Source of the DNA: Microcyclospora pomicola
Taxonomy: Eukaryota; Ascomycota; Dothideomycetes; Capnodiales
Length of the DNA stretch: 64,000 bases
Assembly (NCBI GenBank): GCA_002786065.1
Contig: NHNY01000007.1
Location: forward strand, 1 to 64,000
Reading direction: 5' to 3'
In this document: positions 22,875-34,544 of the stretch, piece by piece
Layout of the letters: every line of letters begins with the position of its first letter
Position numbering within the stretch: the stretch's first letter is position 1
Notes under the pieces: generated by a model
What the model saw: only the letters and a program-made list of their open reading frames with translations
The model's database searches: none
Told to the model about the DNA's origin: nothing
Position numbers and translations under genes: made by a program

Positions 22875-25167
22875 ATGTCAGCCCAGCTCAGCTCAACCGT
22901 CGGAACATGGGCGCTACAGCCAAGCAGCACTACGCTATTAGAGAGTTGGTTCACCGTCGGACTGAGTCCAGAAGGTAATAAGACCTCGTTGCCAGATGAT
23001 ACACGCATGTTGGTGGACGCGGCCGACATCCAGCCGGGTGGGAAGTATTACTGTGAGTTCTGCACCACATATGAAGATGAGACTTGCAATTGACTCTGCG
23101 TGCCAGCTATCGTCAAGCTACAGATCCGCTACGAGAAACAAAACGTCTCCGACACGCGTTGGGTGCAGGGTAGTGGCTGGCTAATTAAGCCCGACCTGGT
23201 CGTTACTGCCGGACACTGCGGCTTCGACCACACCTATGGTCTCGGTCGTGCGGTGGAGGTGAAAGTGTATGTCGGTTACTCCGGTAAGGGGTCTCTCAGT
23301 TAGCCAGGTGTACAATTCCGCCACGGCGCACGTGTCCTCGCGCCTAGCGGCTGGCTGGCGAGCGACTTGAACCGACAGAACGATGTCTCATTCATGCAGC
23401 TCAACGCTCCTTTCGACAACGTCACGCCTTTCAAGTACCAAGCGACGCCGGCAAATGGCAGGCTGATGCTCGGTGTTGTCGGATACCCAGCCGACAAGAC
23501 GTACAAGGACGAGGCGGCAGCCCGCATGTACTACCAGTTCAAGCCTACCACTTTCGATCTGGATAGCTCGTTCTTGCACATGCTGGAGTACACCATCTCC
23601 TCGTATGGAGGTATGTTTCAGTGGCTTCCTCGACGTACACATCATGCTGACTGTGATTCCAGGTCAATCCGGCTCGCCCGTTATCATCCAGGGCCAGAAC
23701 ACCTCGATCGGAACGCACGTCTACGGCCTTGGCGACAAGAACTCTGCCAGTGTTGTGCGTGGCACTTATGGCAATTTCTATCGCTCGTACGAGAATGCAC
23801 TTGCTGTAGCCATTGCTGCTCCTGCATCTGCGGACCCCTGGACCACGCTCGATCTGCCGGCGACCGAAGATGTCATGCTCGACGCTCCGCTTTCGGAGAC
23901 GGAGAGCTTCTGGGATACTCTCAAGGACATCGCCCATGTGGGTGCAAACGTGGGTGCTGGTGTCCTCAGCGTCGGCTCGCCTTTTCTTGGGCCAATCGGT
24001 GGCCCTATCGCTGCGGTCGCGGGTGCCGCTTTGAGCGCCGCAGCGAAAGCGACGGAGTCGAGCATGATCAGCGAGCCCTCCGCCAATGATACCAGTAGCC
24101 TTAGTGCAGTACCCACTCCCACTCAGCACTTGTGCCGCGCCATTATGGGCGAAGCAGCGCTGCAGGCTGTCTTCAAGATGGACGTCGGAATGGCGAACAA
24201 GCACGGTCTGTTCGACGCGATGAGGACCTGCTACCATGACAACCGTACAGACGTCCCGGGTATGGCAAGGATGCTGGGTCCGACCCTGCTCCTGCCCGCC
24301 ACTCGCATCGCCTTGAGCAGTGCCTCGCTGCCTGCATCATCGGCTGCACCCTACCCAGCCGTACCTGGTCCCGTCGGCTCCGAAGCCTCTTTCGACGATG
24401 GTCAAGCTGCCTTTGTTAGCGCGCTCACACAGGCCGCGGAAAACGGTTAGGGCAGTGAGGGTTTCTTTGATTTCCTGGGTCCCATCGTCAACACCGCCAT
24501 TAGAGTGGCCCCAATTGCTATCGGCGCCGTTGGAGACATCGTCAAAGCCGTTGGTTCTGAGTCCGCATTCGAGCCGTTCGTTCAGGACGATCTGCAGCCA
24601 CACGTTGAGACGCTCTGCCACCGCGCACTGCTCGGCGACGCAGTCCTGCAGGCTTTGACCAAGGTGCCTGTGTCCGAGCTGCAGCAGCAGGAAAGCTTCT
24701 TCAGCGGCATGCTCGATACCGTCAAGACGATCGGTGCGACAGCCCTCAAGGTCGCGCCCAGCGTCATCCGTGTCGTCGAGCCTATCGTGCATCAGCTGGT
24801 CCAGCAGAAGCTGAATGGTGAGTCGGGCCTGCAGCCTGGCGGACTGGTCGACAAGCACCACTCTCTTGATGACTGGCTTAACGACGACTCCGTCAGCGAG
24901 ATGCCTTCGGTCTTGAATCACGCTGCCGCTGATACGCCAGCGCCCCTGCCAAACCTGCAGCAGAATGGCATCCACCCTACTATTCCCGCTGCCAAAATTG
25001 TGAGTCGCCTTGTTTCTACTTCTTCCTCCTCCTCACAGACACTCGCGCGATCACAAGCTCGGAATCAGGCAATGTGGCAAAATGACGGACTGGTGTTCGC
25101 CGACTCGCTTGGCAGGATTGTGTCGCCTCCTTCTCCTGCTCTTCCTGCCTCATTGTCCTCGTCCTAA
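22875..25167 (+). CDS. Trypsin-fold (V8/glutamyl endopeptidase-like) serine protease with repeat tail; two in-frame TAG codons
   Basis: Three exons, 22875-23052, 23107-23610 and 23663-25167, sum to exactly 729 codons in one frame. Catalytic triad: His96 in VVTAGHC, Asp152 in RQNDVSF, Ser230 in GQSGSP. Introns have GTGAGT and GTATGT donors. There is no signal peptide. After the protease domain (to about residue 260) the tail has repeated modules: a hydrophobic stretch starting S-F-W/F near residues 305, 495 and 570, and LCRAIMGEAALQAVFK near 385 echoed by LCHRALLGDAVLQALTK near 545. TAG codons stand at 23301-23303 (codon 125) and 24448-24450 (codon 490), both where Gln would fit. Either the gene is freshly inactivated or these bases are spliced out: GT...AG segments of 24 (23284-23307) and 36 bases, both multiples of three, would remove them, but 24 is very short for a fungal intron. 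A third in-frame intron-like segment lies at about 25000-25038. Confidence 0.65.
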
Positions 25168-26135
25168 GTATTCCTTGCGCACACTATTGCGTCGCCAAAA
25201 GCAGCAAAGTGAGACGGTCGGCGAATATCGAGGCTGACATAATATGTGCTTTTGCGCTGCAGGTCAACATTCCGATCAGCAAAGCTATCGCTACGTTTTA
25301 AAAGCCTGCGGGCAGATTGAGTGATGCGCTGTCTGCTACTCAAGGTGGACCTCGGGCACGAAGACTTGTGTCCAGAGAGAATTGGTTTACGAAGTGGGAG
25401 TATGCACCTGGTTCAGCTTGCGAGTGATGAAATGACCGTCGTTGGAACAATGTGACTGTCGTACGAGTCTTTCTGTCATCTTTGTATCTCCTAATAATCG
25501 TTTTCATTCCATCTCTACTCCAATATACTTGGCCCCACCGCTCCACGGCGGCTCTAGCTTTCCATATCGGTGACTCGATCGGCAAAGCAATCGCCGCGTT
25601 CAATATCGTAGGAGATATAGAGGACATCTTGCTGATCTTGATGAAAGCAGAGAGTGGCCGCCGCAGGATAACGCTACATAAAGAGGCAGATACTACGATC
25701 TCGCGACGTTGCTTCGTATAGCCTCTCGCATCAAGCCTGTGCTTGAGAGCTCACGTAAGAACTTCCTGGCTAGATCTTGCAGCATTGCCACCACAACACA
25801 GGCGAGCCACAGCCGGATTGGTCATTGACGGTTCGTCTGGTCATGTTGGCAAGCTATCATCAGTTCAGTTGGCTCATTACATTGGTGAGTGCATAAGCCG
25901 TTAGCTATTGTCGTGCATCGAGTTGCTAGGGCCTGCTCTGTCGAGTCTCGTATCAACGGAGTCGGTAGCTTGACTGCAACTCCAGCTTCAGATCGCCGCG
26001 TGGTTCTCGTTTTGATAAAGCCCAAGAAAGACTTGAAGTCTCCCGAGAGAGGCTACACGGGCTGGCAGCTCACTTAAAGGCCTACAGTATGTGCCGTATG
26101 TCACATCGTACCATCATCAGATGTGAAGGTGATAT
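25168..26135. other. Intergenic with echoes of the protease tail
   Basis: At 25262-25300 the plus strand reads NIPISKAIATF and stop after a CTGCAG. At about 25560-25600 it reads a similar IGDSIGKAIAAFN. These may be remains of extra tail modules of the neighbouring protease. No complete gene. Confidence 0.35.
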
Positions 26136-27284
26136 ATGGTGCAAAATCACCAGGAAACCTCACCCGACCTGCTTAGTCCAGAATACCTCACTTTAGCCTT
26201 TGGCCACATCTGCCGGCCTATTCCCGGACCCTCAATTGAATTCGTGTCTACCGTCCAGGAGCCGTCAATATATCACTGGCCGCCAGGTATGGAGGTACAG
26301 TCGATTTCTCAAGCAAGTACCGCCAAGAACAGCTCTGCAATGCCGCCTCGCCACCAGGCTCCGGATGGCGGTCTCTTACGTCTGCCGAACGAGATCCACG
26401 CCATCATACTTCACGAGCGCAGTTTACTACCCCACGAACAGGCTGGATTTGCACTTTCGTGCCATCGCGCTCTCTTGCTATCGAATGAAAGCATGAAAAA
26501 TTTCGCTGACCCCGGCAAGCGCAAAGACAGAATCAGAAGCTTTGCTAGCGAGTGGAGAGCTGGGTTTCACAGTCTGGCTCTTCGAGTGCAGAGAGGAGTC
26601 GAGCATAACCGAGGATTTGTAGCGTGTCCCACAAACGTGAAGGCTATGAGACAGTCACAGATAGCGATGTATATCTATATATCTGACGAAATCATTGCCT
26701 CCTCCGAGATGCAGGCTTCACTGTACATCGAATGGGCAACGAGCCGAGCTCGGGAGTCTGGTGTCACGGTCTTGGACGCCAAAGCGCTACCGCACATTGT
26801 ATTCACCGAGGAATCTCGGACGGAGTTGCTCGCGGCAGAGAGGAGCGACAAGCGTGTAGATATTGAACGACGTTTTGACCAAGCGATCAAAGCCGCACAC
26901 GAAGTCAGCTTGCCGCTTCCGAACAAAGCGACCTTTGTACTGCGCGTCTTGCTTCAACAAAGGTCCAGAGCCTTGGACCAGGCACGGACTACGTTGTATG
27001 GCTCTGAAGCACGGCGGTCTTTGCGTATAGCCCACTACGCTACGAAAGAGGCCGGTATTCAGCCTATCGACGAGGGCTCGATCGTACAAGATGCCTTGTT
27101 GAGAGAGGGCAACTGGTATATCAAGCGAGCCGCAGTGACGAGAAGCATCCGTTCTCGCCAACGCTATCTGAAACGTGCAACAAAGCTGGCCCTGCGAGAG
27201 GGGCTCGTGATGCCAGACGTGTCGACCACATTGAACCCTGGACGTGGACGACGCCGTGGTAGGATGACACTGCCAGTCAGGTAG
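26136..27284 (+). CDS. F-box-like hypothetical protein, 382 aa
   Basis: One long open frame without introns. Residues about 80-115 read LLRLPNEIHAIILHERSLLP and then FALSCHRALLL, which follows the F-box shape (LP-E-I--I---L, then a second helix with LS--CR). F-box proteins link targets to SCF ubiquitin ligases through Skp1. The rest is helical and basic toward the end, with Arg-rich patches (RSRQRYLKRATKLALREG and RGRRRGRM) that may bind nucleic acid or serve nuclear entry. The first 75 residues are Pro/Ser/Thr-rich, and a start at the Met near residue 69 is possible. No other domain recognised. Fungal subtelomeres hold many such single-exon F-box-like genes. Function is inferred from the motif alone. 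Confidence 0.6.
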   Translation: MVQNHQETSPDLLSPEYLTLAFGHICRPIPGPSIEFVSTVQEPSIYHWPPGMEVQSISQASTAKNSSAMPPRHQAPDGGLLRLPNEIHAIILHERSLLPHEQAGFALSCHRALLLSNESMKNFADPGKRKDRIRSFASEWRAGFHSLALRVQRGVEHNRGFVACPTNVKAMRQSQIAMYIYISDEIIASSEMQASLYIEWATSRARESGVTVLDAKALPHIVFTEESRTELLAAERSDKRVDIERRFDQAIKAAHEVSLPLPNKATFVLRVLLQQRSRALDQARTTLYGSEARRSLRIAHYATKEAGIQPIDEGSIVQDALLREGNWYIKRAAVTRSIRSRQRYLKRATKLALREGLVMPDVSTTLNPGRGRRRGRMTLPVR

Positions 27285-28348
27285 TCTACGGCGGGAAAGG
27301 CCTGACACTATCCCGGTCACAAGTTATTCACTCACACAGAAGAGTTTTTTCATGAGATCCAATCGATTCGCCGTAAACAGCCCTAGAAAATCAACAAGAT
27401 CGGCAGGGTTTATCTCCTACGAGGTGCTTAGGGAAAGAAGGCGTCGGCAATATAACAGGGAGTTACAGCAAGCGATCAGAGCTTGTTATCTCTTAGTCGA
27501 TATAAAGAGGGCAGTGCCTCTTACGTTCCAGCCCTGAGATGTGGATGGAAGTTTTGATGCTTCAATTCCATGCTGATGAGCTCGAATTTGCCGAACGACG
27601 CAAGCATCCTTTGTTTACAGGAAGGCCACTCGACAGGCGCAAACAGTTATCGAAACTTGCAGGACTGAGTGAGGACCGAGTGAAGGTATGAAGTACCCCA
27701 GCTTAGCAAGCACGCAACCTCAACACGGTGTCTCATAAGTGTAGCGTTTGTAATCGAAGTCTGTCACTCTCCATCCTTGACTGTTGACAGGGCGAAAAAG
27801 TCACTCGCCTTGTAGAAGTAGCTGCGCTGCGCTGTGATGCACATCCGAGCTCGATATCTCCACATCGCCGACCCAATGTCGATCTGCTCTCGTCCAGTGT
27901 ATATGATCTCTCAAGAACCTGCAAAAGGCCATTTAAACAGCTCTCGCTGTGGAACGCAACTATGCATCGCAGCGTCGCCGTACTCACCAGGTGGGTTGAC
28001 AATGCACTAGAACGTAGCGAAGTCTTTGAATCAGACGATTGAGACTTCGATAGCCGCCAAAATTTCCCTCTTTCAACAGCATGAATCAACGATCACTACG
28101 CGACGTGATGGACTGTAGTCATGACAAGCACTCTGCCTACTCTCGTCTACTCCCGACTGAGTAAGGTACCACGTCTTTAAGCATTGCCAAGCACGCAGTC
28201 GGGCTACAACACTTGAACTACCGTCAAAGGCAGTATCCTGCATGACTTTTGAACGCAGAAGCAAAAGTGTTCGACTACCGGACGAATACCAACACATGCG
28301 TAGTGAAAGAACATTGGCAGGCGGACGATGATATGGCAAAAAGGCAAA
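27285..28348. other. Intergenic
   Basis: A 61-codon basic open frame at 27352-27537 and a 118-codon minus frame at 27733-28089 are present but show no family features. Nothing else supported. Confidence 0.4.
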
Positions 28349-28467
28349 ACATACAACAGCGAGGATTCGCACGTGGTCACCCACCGTACTACTAATTCGC
28401 CGGTCGACTGCTTATGTATGGCAGAGCGGACGGGATGCCCAGTTCTCAGTCGCCTGTGGTCGTATGT
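28348..28467 (-). rRNA. 5S ribosomal RNA, copy 2
   Basis: The minus strand repeats the full 5S sequence without a single difference from copies at 10.6 and 48.3 kb, including helix I ends, A box and C box. The bases after its 3' end read TTTTGCC then TTTTT on the minus strand, a polymerase III stop. It lies alone between protein genes in the other orientation from its sisters. Confidence 0.93.
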
Positions 28468-30032
28468 GCTTGGTGTGATTGTTTTAGACATATGTTCATT
28501 TGCAATTAGTCGTTAAGCATGGAATGCGGTCAGTTGAATAAGACAGATACAGGGGCGAGTGCGTATAACTGGGTCAGGAATAGCAGTCGAAGGCCGTGCT
28601 CGACTTCTTCTCGATGGACCGAATGGGAGTCAGCTACAAGTTCCAATAAAGACAGCACAAATAGAGCTTTCGCCTCGAAAGGGAGACCGTTCCGCATACC
28701 AATAGCGTTGTACAGACTGGCGGGCTTACAATGAAGTACTAGATAGGTACACTTTGTCTCAGGTCGCACGTGCTTCGAGGTTTTGTAACATGGATCTGTA
28801 GCACACCTCAGCTGCACCAAAGGCACGCACTAGACAGCCGCACCCTGAAGATATCACGAGTACAGATACCTTGATCGGGGTCTCGCCAGGCGATCGCAAC
28901 GAATGATAGCCTAGACGATTGTCCGAGCCTTGCGACCACGAGCGGCAAGACCTTCGCTGCGGCTGCTTCAAATATCCGTCGCAATAGCAGGGTAGAAAGT
29001 TAAGGTACCGTAGCTTGCCTGTGGCGCCCAATGATATACTTCGTGCCACCACTGTGCCCTCTTCGTCTTCTGTATCTGGCATTCGGGAATAGTCTCGTGA
29101 TCGAATGCGACAAAGGGCGGCAGAATTTGGGTTTGACGAGATTGTAGCTGGGATGAAAGGCGGCACGTTGTATTGGAAGGCTGTGGTTGATAGCGTCTGA
29201 TGAGCAGCCAATGCTTTTGTGGCAGCTGCTGCCCCACCATACTTCATCACCGCTGTCGTGCTCCATCACCAGAATATACCTACATCTTTTGCCGGTTCAA
29301 CGGTATGATACATTCCATGTGAGTCGGTACTTACATGTACTGATCTGCGACCGCATTCGAGATCTTGCCATGTCATCAACCGCATTATCATCTTGCCTCA
29401 TCTCCCCTCCCGCACCCCCCACACGCTCCAGCCTTGCGACGTTGCAGCGTGTGCCCCGATGGACACAGCCTATAAGAGTGACATGCACTGACACAACGGT
29501 CTACCATCACGCTCTTCCATCCTGCGGCTGGTGTGGTACGGCCCCCCTGCACTCCGGCGCCTGACCGCAAAACATGTGTTTCCCTCAGCAACTCTGGTTC
29601 GATGCGGTGGCTTCACTGGTCGAGGGAAATGAAGGCACCTGCAAGGCTACAGCCTGATACACCATATTTGATGATTGGCTCGCCATGGTATGGGCAAAGC
29701 GAACGTACGCACGGCTCGTTTGCCAAAGTCTACAGTAGTGGCCTGTGGCGCCTGCAAGGCTGCAACACAGCGCGGTGCAGCCGACCCCCAGCATTTGCAG
29801 GACACACTGGAAGCATGGGGGCGGTCCCATATCCCAGCAAGAGTCAGGATCACCGAGAGGCGTGAGATCACTGTGATGGCTAGCGTCATGGGTTACCGAC
29901 TGCTCATGTCGAGGGCATGTTGAGGGTCGCATGCGTGCTCTGATGCGTGAGTGACGCTTGCTCGCTGGCGATCTAGCACCGACACGTATCGAGCGATGGA
30001 GAAGCCATAGAATGTACAATTTCGAGAGCTCC
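28468..30032. other. Intergenic, about 1.6 kb
   Basis: No gene supported. Open frames at 28759-29250 and 29585-30091 overlap others and have no family signs. This stretch contains the 3' side of the Hsp70-like gene at its end. Confidence 0.4.
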
Positions 30033-32023
30033 TTAGAGCTGCTGTGGCCTCTGGTCCGACGGATCCAGATACTCAACCTGCAGAGCGTCATGGTCGGAGC
30101 TCAAGACTCCGTTGTCACCCACAATCTGGAATCTGAGGTCTGCAGGCCCTTGCTTCACGACAAAGAAGAAGTTTGCTTTCCAATACTTCTTCTGCAACCT
30201 CCAGACCTGCCGGTTCTTGAGCTTCATGTCATTCCCAGTCAACCTGTAGTCGACTTTCACCACTGTCTTACATCCAACATCGGTCGCTTGTCTAGGGAGT
30301 TGATTGACTGGGAGCGTAGACATCACGATCCAGGCGTGAAGCGGACGACTATGTTCCGTCTCTGCGAGATGCATGCTGTAAGGTCGTCGCAGTCCTTTCT
30401 CGACATCGATTTCCTGGCCCTGCTTGATGAACCAGCTGTCTTGGTCAGCACGTGCATTCCCTTCAGCCAGAGGTTGACTTACTCGACGATGTTCTCCACC
30501 CACATTCGCCTTGTGTTCTGGTCGGTCACGGCTTGCAATCCTTGGTGGCGTCTCTCATCATACAGCTCGCGCACCACGACACCATAGCTGTTACGGCTGC
30601 GCCTTGTCCCGAAAACTTCGGAAGGAGCAACGACTCCAAGCTGCTGCGTGCGTTCCCTCACCAGCCCACGTACCACGGAAAGCTGTCTGGGACTGGTCAG
30701 TATATGTCAAGAAGAGAATGTAGCGGACCCAGACGCACGGTTCTAGTACTCTCATGACGCGGATGGAAGCTGTATTGTGTGATCGGAAGCCAAAGTTCAT
30801 CTCGTAGCGCTTCTTGATCTCGTCGTAAAGGTATGGCGAGCTTCCGAAACCGCCAGACAGGATGATGTAAGAGACTTGCGCATTCGGGAGATCCGCCTCA
30901 AGTAGTTGAAGTCTGTCATCGATCAACTCGAAGATCTGAGCAATCTGCGCGTCGAAAATGTCCTTGATGATCGTTCGGTCTATCGCCATCCTCGAATTCT
31001 TGATACCTGCCTCTGGGAAATCCTGCGAACCCGCAAGACCCTGGACATCCAGCATGACTTGGTCCACCACGGGATTGGGGAAGGAGTGCTTCACTGTCAG
31101 AAAACGGCCCGTCAACATTTGCTCAGCTACGCTCAACACATCACTCTCTAGATGATCTTTGATGAGCTCAAGCCGTGTGGCGATATGCTGCGTCATTCGG
31201 TAGTCGATGAGGGTAGATCCAATGGCCACGCCCTCAACATGATCTAGAGGCTCGAGTTCGACCCTGCTCTCGGCCGATTTCACTCGCAACAGATTGACAT
31301 CAGTTGTTCCGCCACCAGCCTTAGCTTGTCAGCTCTGCTCACCACAAACGGATGCTCCAAGAGCCGGATAACTCACATCGCATATCAAGAATATGTCATT
31401 CGCGCGATACTGGGTAGTGGAGGCCTCAATAGCAGCTGCCTCCGCCTCAGTCAGCGCCATTCGCACCGTCTGTAGCGGTGTACTTGTGAAGCCAGCCGCT
31501 TTGATCAGCTTCTCAATGCTCGCGATCATGGCTGGATTCTTCCAGGTGGTTGGCGTGCTGAAGCTATACTCCACGTGCATACTTCGCCATCTTGGGATCG
31601 TGGCGTCGAAGAACTTATCGATCTCTCGATGCAAGCGCGTGAGGTAGTCGAAATACCACTTTCTTGCCTCGTGGCAGGTGAAACCACGGTCGTCTTCATA
31701 ATCGGCGTCCAAGGTCAATTTGAAAAGCTCACGAACCTTTGTATTCCTGTCGCCAATGACGGATTCGAAACCCCAATTCTGAAGTTCGTTATTGGTCTCG
31801 CTATATCCGACGCGGGTAGGAACCTTGTCGGCTCTCTCGGTGCCATAATGCGCAGGCCATCGATTGATCGTACGAGGCTCACTCCAATCGGGCCCTATTG
31901 AGTAGGAAATACCCTGTATATGTCAGCTGAAATGGAAGAGGGCGTGGGAAGAGTGGCGTGTACCGAACATGTCTGCCCAACGTCAATGCCAACAACAATC
32001 TCAGGTCGCCGTGACCCTGCCAT
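30033..32023 (-). CDS. Hsp70-like (actin-fold) ATPase, 596 aa
   Basis: Five exons on the minus strand: 32023-31964, 31913-31377, 31319-30739, 30692-30483 and 30435-30033, joined in frame by introns of 46-57 bases with good donors (GTACAC, GTGAGT, GTGCGT, GTAAGT). The actin/Hsp70 ATPase core is clear: VVGIDVGQTCSGISYS at residues 9-24 (phosphate 1, completed by the first splice), CDAGGGTTDVNLLRV at about 198-212 (phosphate 2, completed by the second splice) and YIILSGGFGSSPYLYDEI near 350 (adenosine motif). The part after about residue 395 (VVRGLVRERTQQLG, NSYGVVVRELYDE) matches the fungal family of cytosolic Hsp70-like proteins rather than DnaK: no normal peptide-binding domain is seen and the last 140 residues are a distinct beta-rich region. 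Many paralogues exist in ascomycetes, and their role is unknown. Confidence 0.85.
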
Positions 32024-32554
32024 ATGTGCAGCGTGAGTGAATGGAGTGCTGCCTCCTCGGCGGTTGTATACGCTCGCAAGATGGATAAGATATCGTGGTA
32101 GACGCATAGAGAAACAGAAGACAACGTCCATGAAGTTAAAGGGCAGCCCACTTTTATTTCAGCCAGGAAGTGATGGATGGACCATTCCGGTGCATATCAA
32201 TTCGCCGCTAATGTCTGGCCTGGATGTACAGTACGAGAATTGGGACCTTTTGTTACATCCGAGCTTCCGTCTGCTGGAACTCCAGCCTCGCGAGGCTACG
32301 CGATCTGCACCACACCAGCCCTGCGTCACGCAGACGCCTGCTGCACATGCAGCCACAATCACTAGATGCCGTGAGGGCGCTTCCATTGGGCTTGGCCTAG
32401 CCTAGCCTAGCCTTGTGCTCATCTCAGCGTATCTTAGCAACCCATTTGGAATGACCTTGACCTTCATAGAATCAGCAAGCCTCGCTCATCCTGTATTCGT
32501 ACCAATTGTACAGGTCGCCATCTTTCAGTCAAACGTCAACATCTCTGAGTATAG
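32024..32554. other. Divergent promoter region
   Basis: About 530 bases between the Hsp70-like gene and the membrane-protein gene, which run apart. A short CCTAG-type repeat (GGCCTAGCCTAGCCTAGCC) stands at about 32393-32412. No gene. Confidence 0.5.
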
Positions 32555-34170
32555 ATGGCGAAACCGACCACAACTGTTTCATGCTCGCCATTTGGCACAT
32601 TTTTCACCTTGAATACTCTCGACTCGATAGATCCAGTGAACTGTTCGATCACTGCTACTCTTACTGGGGCTCCCGTACTCTATGTCCCGTACATCTACGT
32701 CGTGACCGGCTCACCAAATACAGTCAATATCTCTGCGCTTGTAACGGGCCTGGCAATCTCGGACCAAACTGCCGCAACCAACAAGCTCGGCGCTTTTCTA
32801 CAGAGCGGCGCAATCAGAAATTCTGTCAGCTTCAGCACGACCGCTGTACTTTCTCCCGGAGCTACCATCTATGTCCCTATCACTTCTATATTACCAAATG
32901 AGGTTGCATTGAATTCCCTGACTGCAAGATTGGTATATTTTGGTCTGACAGCTTCGACTCCAAATACGCTATCGAGTTCGGTGTCAAGCTCCGATTCAAA
33001 CCCGCCGAACACGAGTCCTGGAACCTCTATTGGGAGTGCTACAACTACAACAGCAACTTCGGTGCCGAGCCCAAATAAAACGTCGCTGAGCACAAGCACT
33101 GGAACCTCTACTGGAAGTGCTTCTGCCGACCGATATTCGAAGTCGATCTTGGAAGGCGCTGCGGCGGGCGGTGCTATTGGCGGTCTCATCATCGGTCTTC
33201 TGATTGGCTTATTGTGCTACTTTTGCTTTCGACGTAGCCGTAAAGAGATGAAGGCAACCTCTCAGATGCCACCTCGAAAACCTGTTCCGAGAGCTCATTC
33301 CGAAAAGCTAGGAGCGCTGGGTGTCGACTTGCCTCCAGCGATCTCTGGATGGGAGAAGCATCTACCACAAGAAAAGGATGATGAAACGATTACCGTGACT
33401 ATCAGGAACCTTTTCACGCTTACTGAATTGCACGTGGACAGTTTCTACGACGTCAAAGCCCAGAAGCCTTCGCCGCGGGCCATCGAGACTCTTGAGCGGC
33501 TGTCTCTCGATAATTTGCCTAAGATGCTCTTGCGGACGCGGGATGCTGCGCCTGTTCTGCAAGGCATAATGGCTCGTTATGTTGTCCACGGGATATCGCT
33601 GCGATCCGACATCGAGGATTCTTTGCTTCCCGCGGAATACACCACCATCCCTAAAAAGAATCAGTGGCACATGGAATCTGATGGAAGGGAGAAAAGTTTG
33701 TTCGCGGAAGGCAGAAAAGGTTACTCCACACCTTCAAGCGCTGCTGTTGCTCCATACGAATGCTGATACTTACAGGGTACCCTCAAGCGTTTGCTAAGTG
33801 GCGCCAACTCACAAGCTTCTTACGCCCAAATCCGTCGACCGATGATGAATGGGATACAGAGCTTAATGCTAAAATCGATCGTGCAGTAAAGGAGCTGACT
33901 GAAGCCTTTGCTTTGTGGGAGACACCTGGGAAGAGCAAGACCAAGTCAAACTCGAAGGAGAACTTACGCACCATTCTGCGCCAGGCTAGCAGTGCGGGAA
34001 CCCTCCTGTTCGCTCAGCCATCGACTTTCATGTTCGACTGGTCTATCAAAGATCAAGCGCAAAACACTACTGTTGTGGTCACGCCAGCATTTGCGAGAAG
34101 ACTGGATGAATCCGCAAAGACGTTGCATCCATCTCAAGTGCTGATCGAAGCCAGGACCTTAGCTGTTTGA
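32555..34170 (+). CDS. Single-span membrane protein with Ser/Thr-rich outside part, 519 aa
   Basis: Two exons, 32555-33719 and 33776-34170 (donor GTTACT, acceptor TTACAG), in frame. Residues 1-135 form a compact beta-like domain with few Cys. Residues about 135-195 are Ser/Thr/Pro-rich and fit O-glycosylation. A Gly-rich membrane span follows (GAAAGGAIGGLIIGLLIGLL), then a basic stop-transfer FRRSRKEMK, the layout of fungal SKG6/Mid2-type sensors. The inner part (about 290 residues) includes LFTLTELHVDSFYDVKAQ and TLERLSLDNLP and is helical. No signal peptide is seen, so insertion may rely on the span alone. A role as cell-wall or surface sensor is only inferred from layout. Confidence 0.7.
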
Positions 34171-34544
34171 TGTCTTGGAGTCCACGTGTACTGTCCAGAG
34201 GGCTCCATGGCCGTGATTCAGTTTGATGGCCGCGACCGATTGTTCCGGCGTAGACATGATGGGCAGGCGGTAGCAATCTCTGAGAACTGAAATTTGAGTC
34301 GTCACTCTCCCGGAAACAGATGCATTATTTTGGTGAACACTACGATCAGTTGCTACTTGCAGGACTCAACAAAAGGCATCGATAAGATAGCGTCCGAACA
34401 AGATTCATTGTGCTAAATCCTACAAATTTCTATGTGCCTCGGGACTTATGATCACCTCGCCTCTCGCATTGACCAATAACTCTACAACCCACCTCAGCTC
34501 CCGCCTGCTTCAGCACCTTGTGCTAGCCTGACCTATGGGTTGGC
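34171..34544. other. Intergenic, convergent ends
   Basis: About 370 bases between two gene 3' ends. No gene or repeat seen. Confidence 0.5.

Noticed and set aside
23284-23307. 24-base GT...AG segment as a normal intron of the protease
   Set aside because: It would cure the first TAG, but 24 bases is far below usual fungal intron size and lacks a branch site. Kept only as an option.
23545-24237. Minus-strand open frame of 230 codons
   Set aside because: Antisense to the protease gene, no family likeness, crosses one of its introns.
24337-24975. Minus-strand open frame of 212 codons
   Set aside because: Lies antisense to the protease tail, whose GC-rich third positions keep the opposite strand open by chance.
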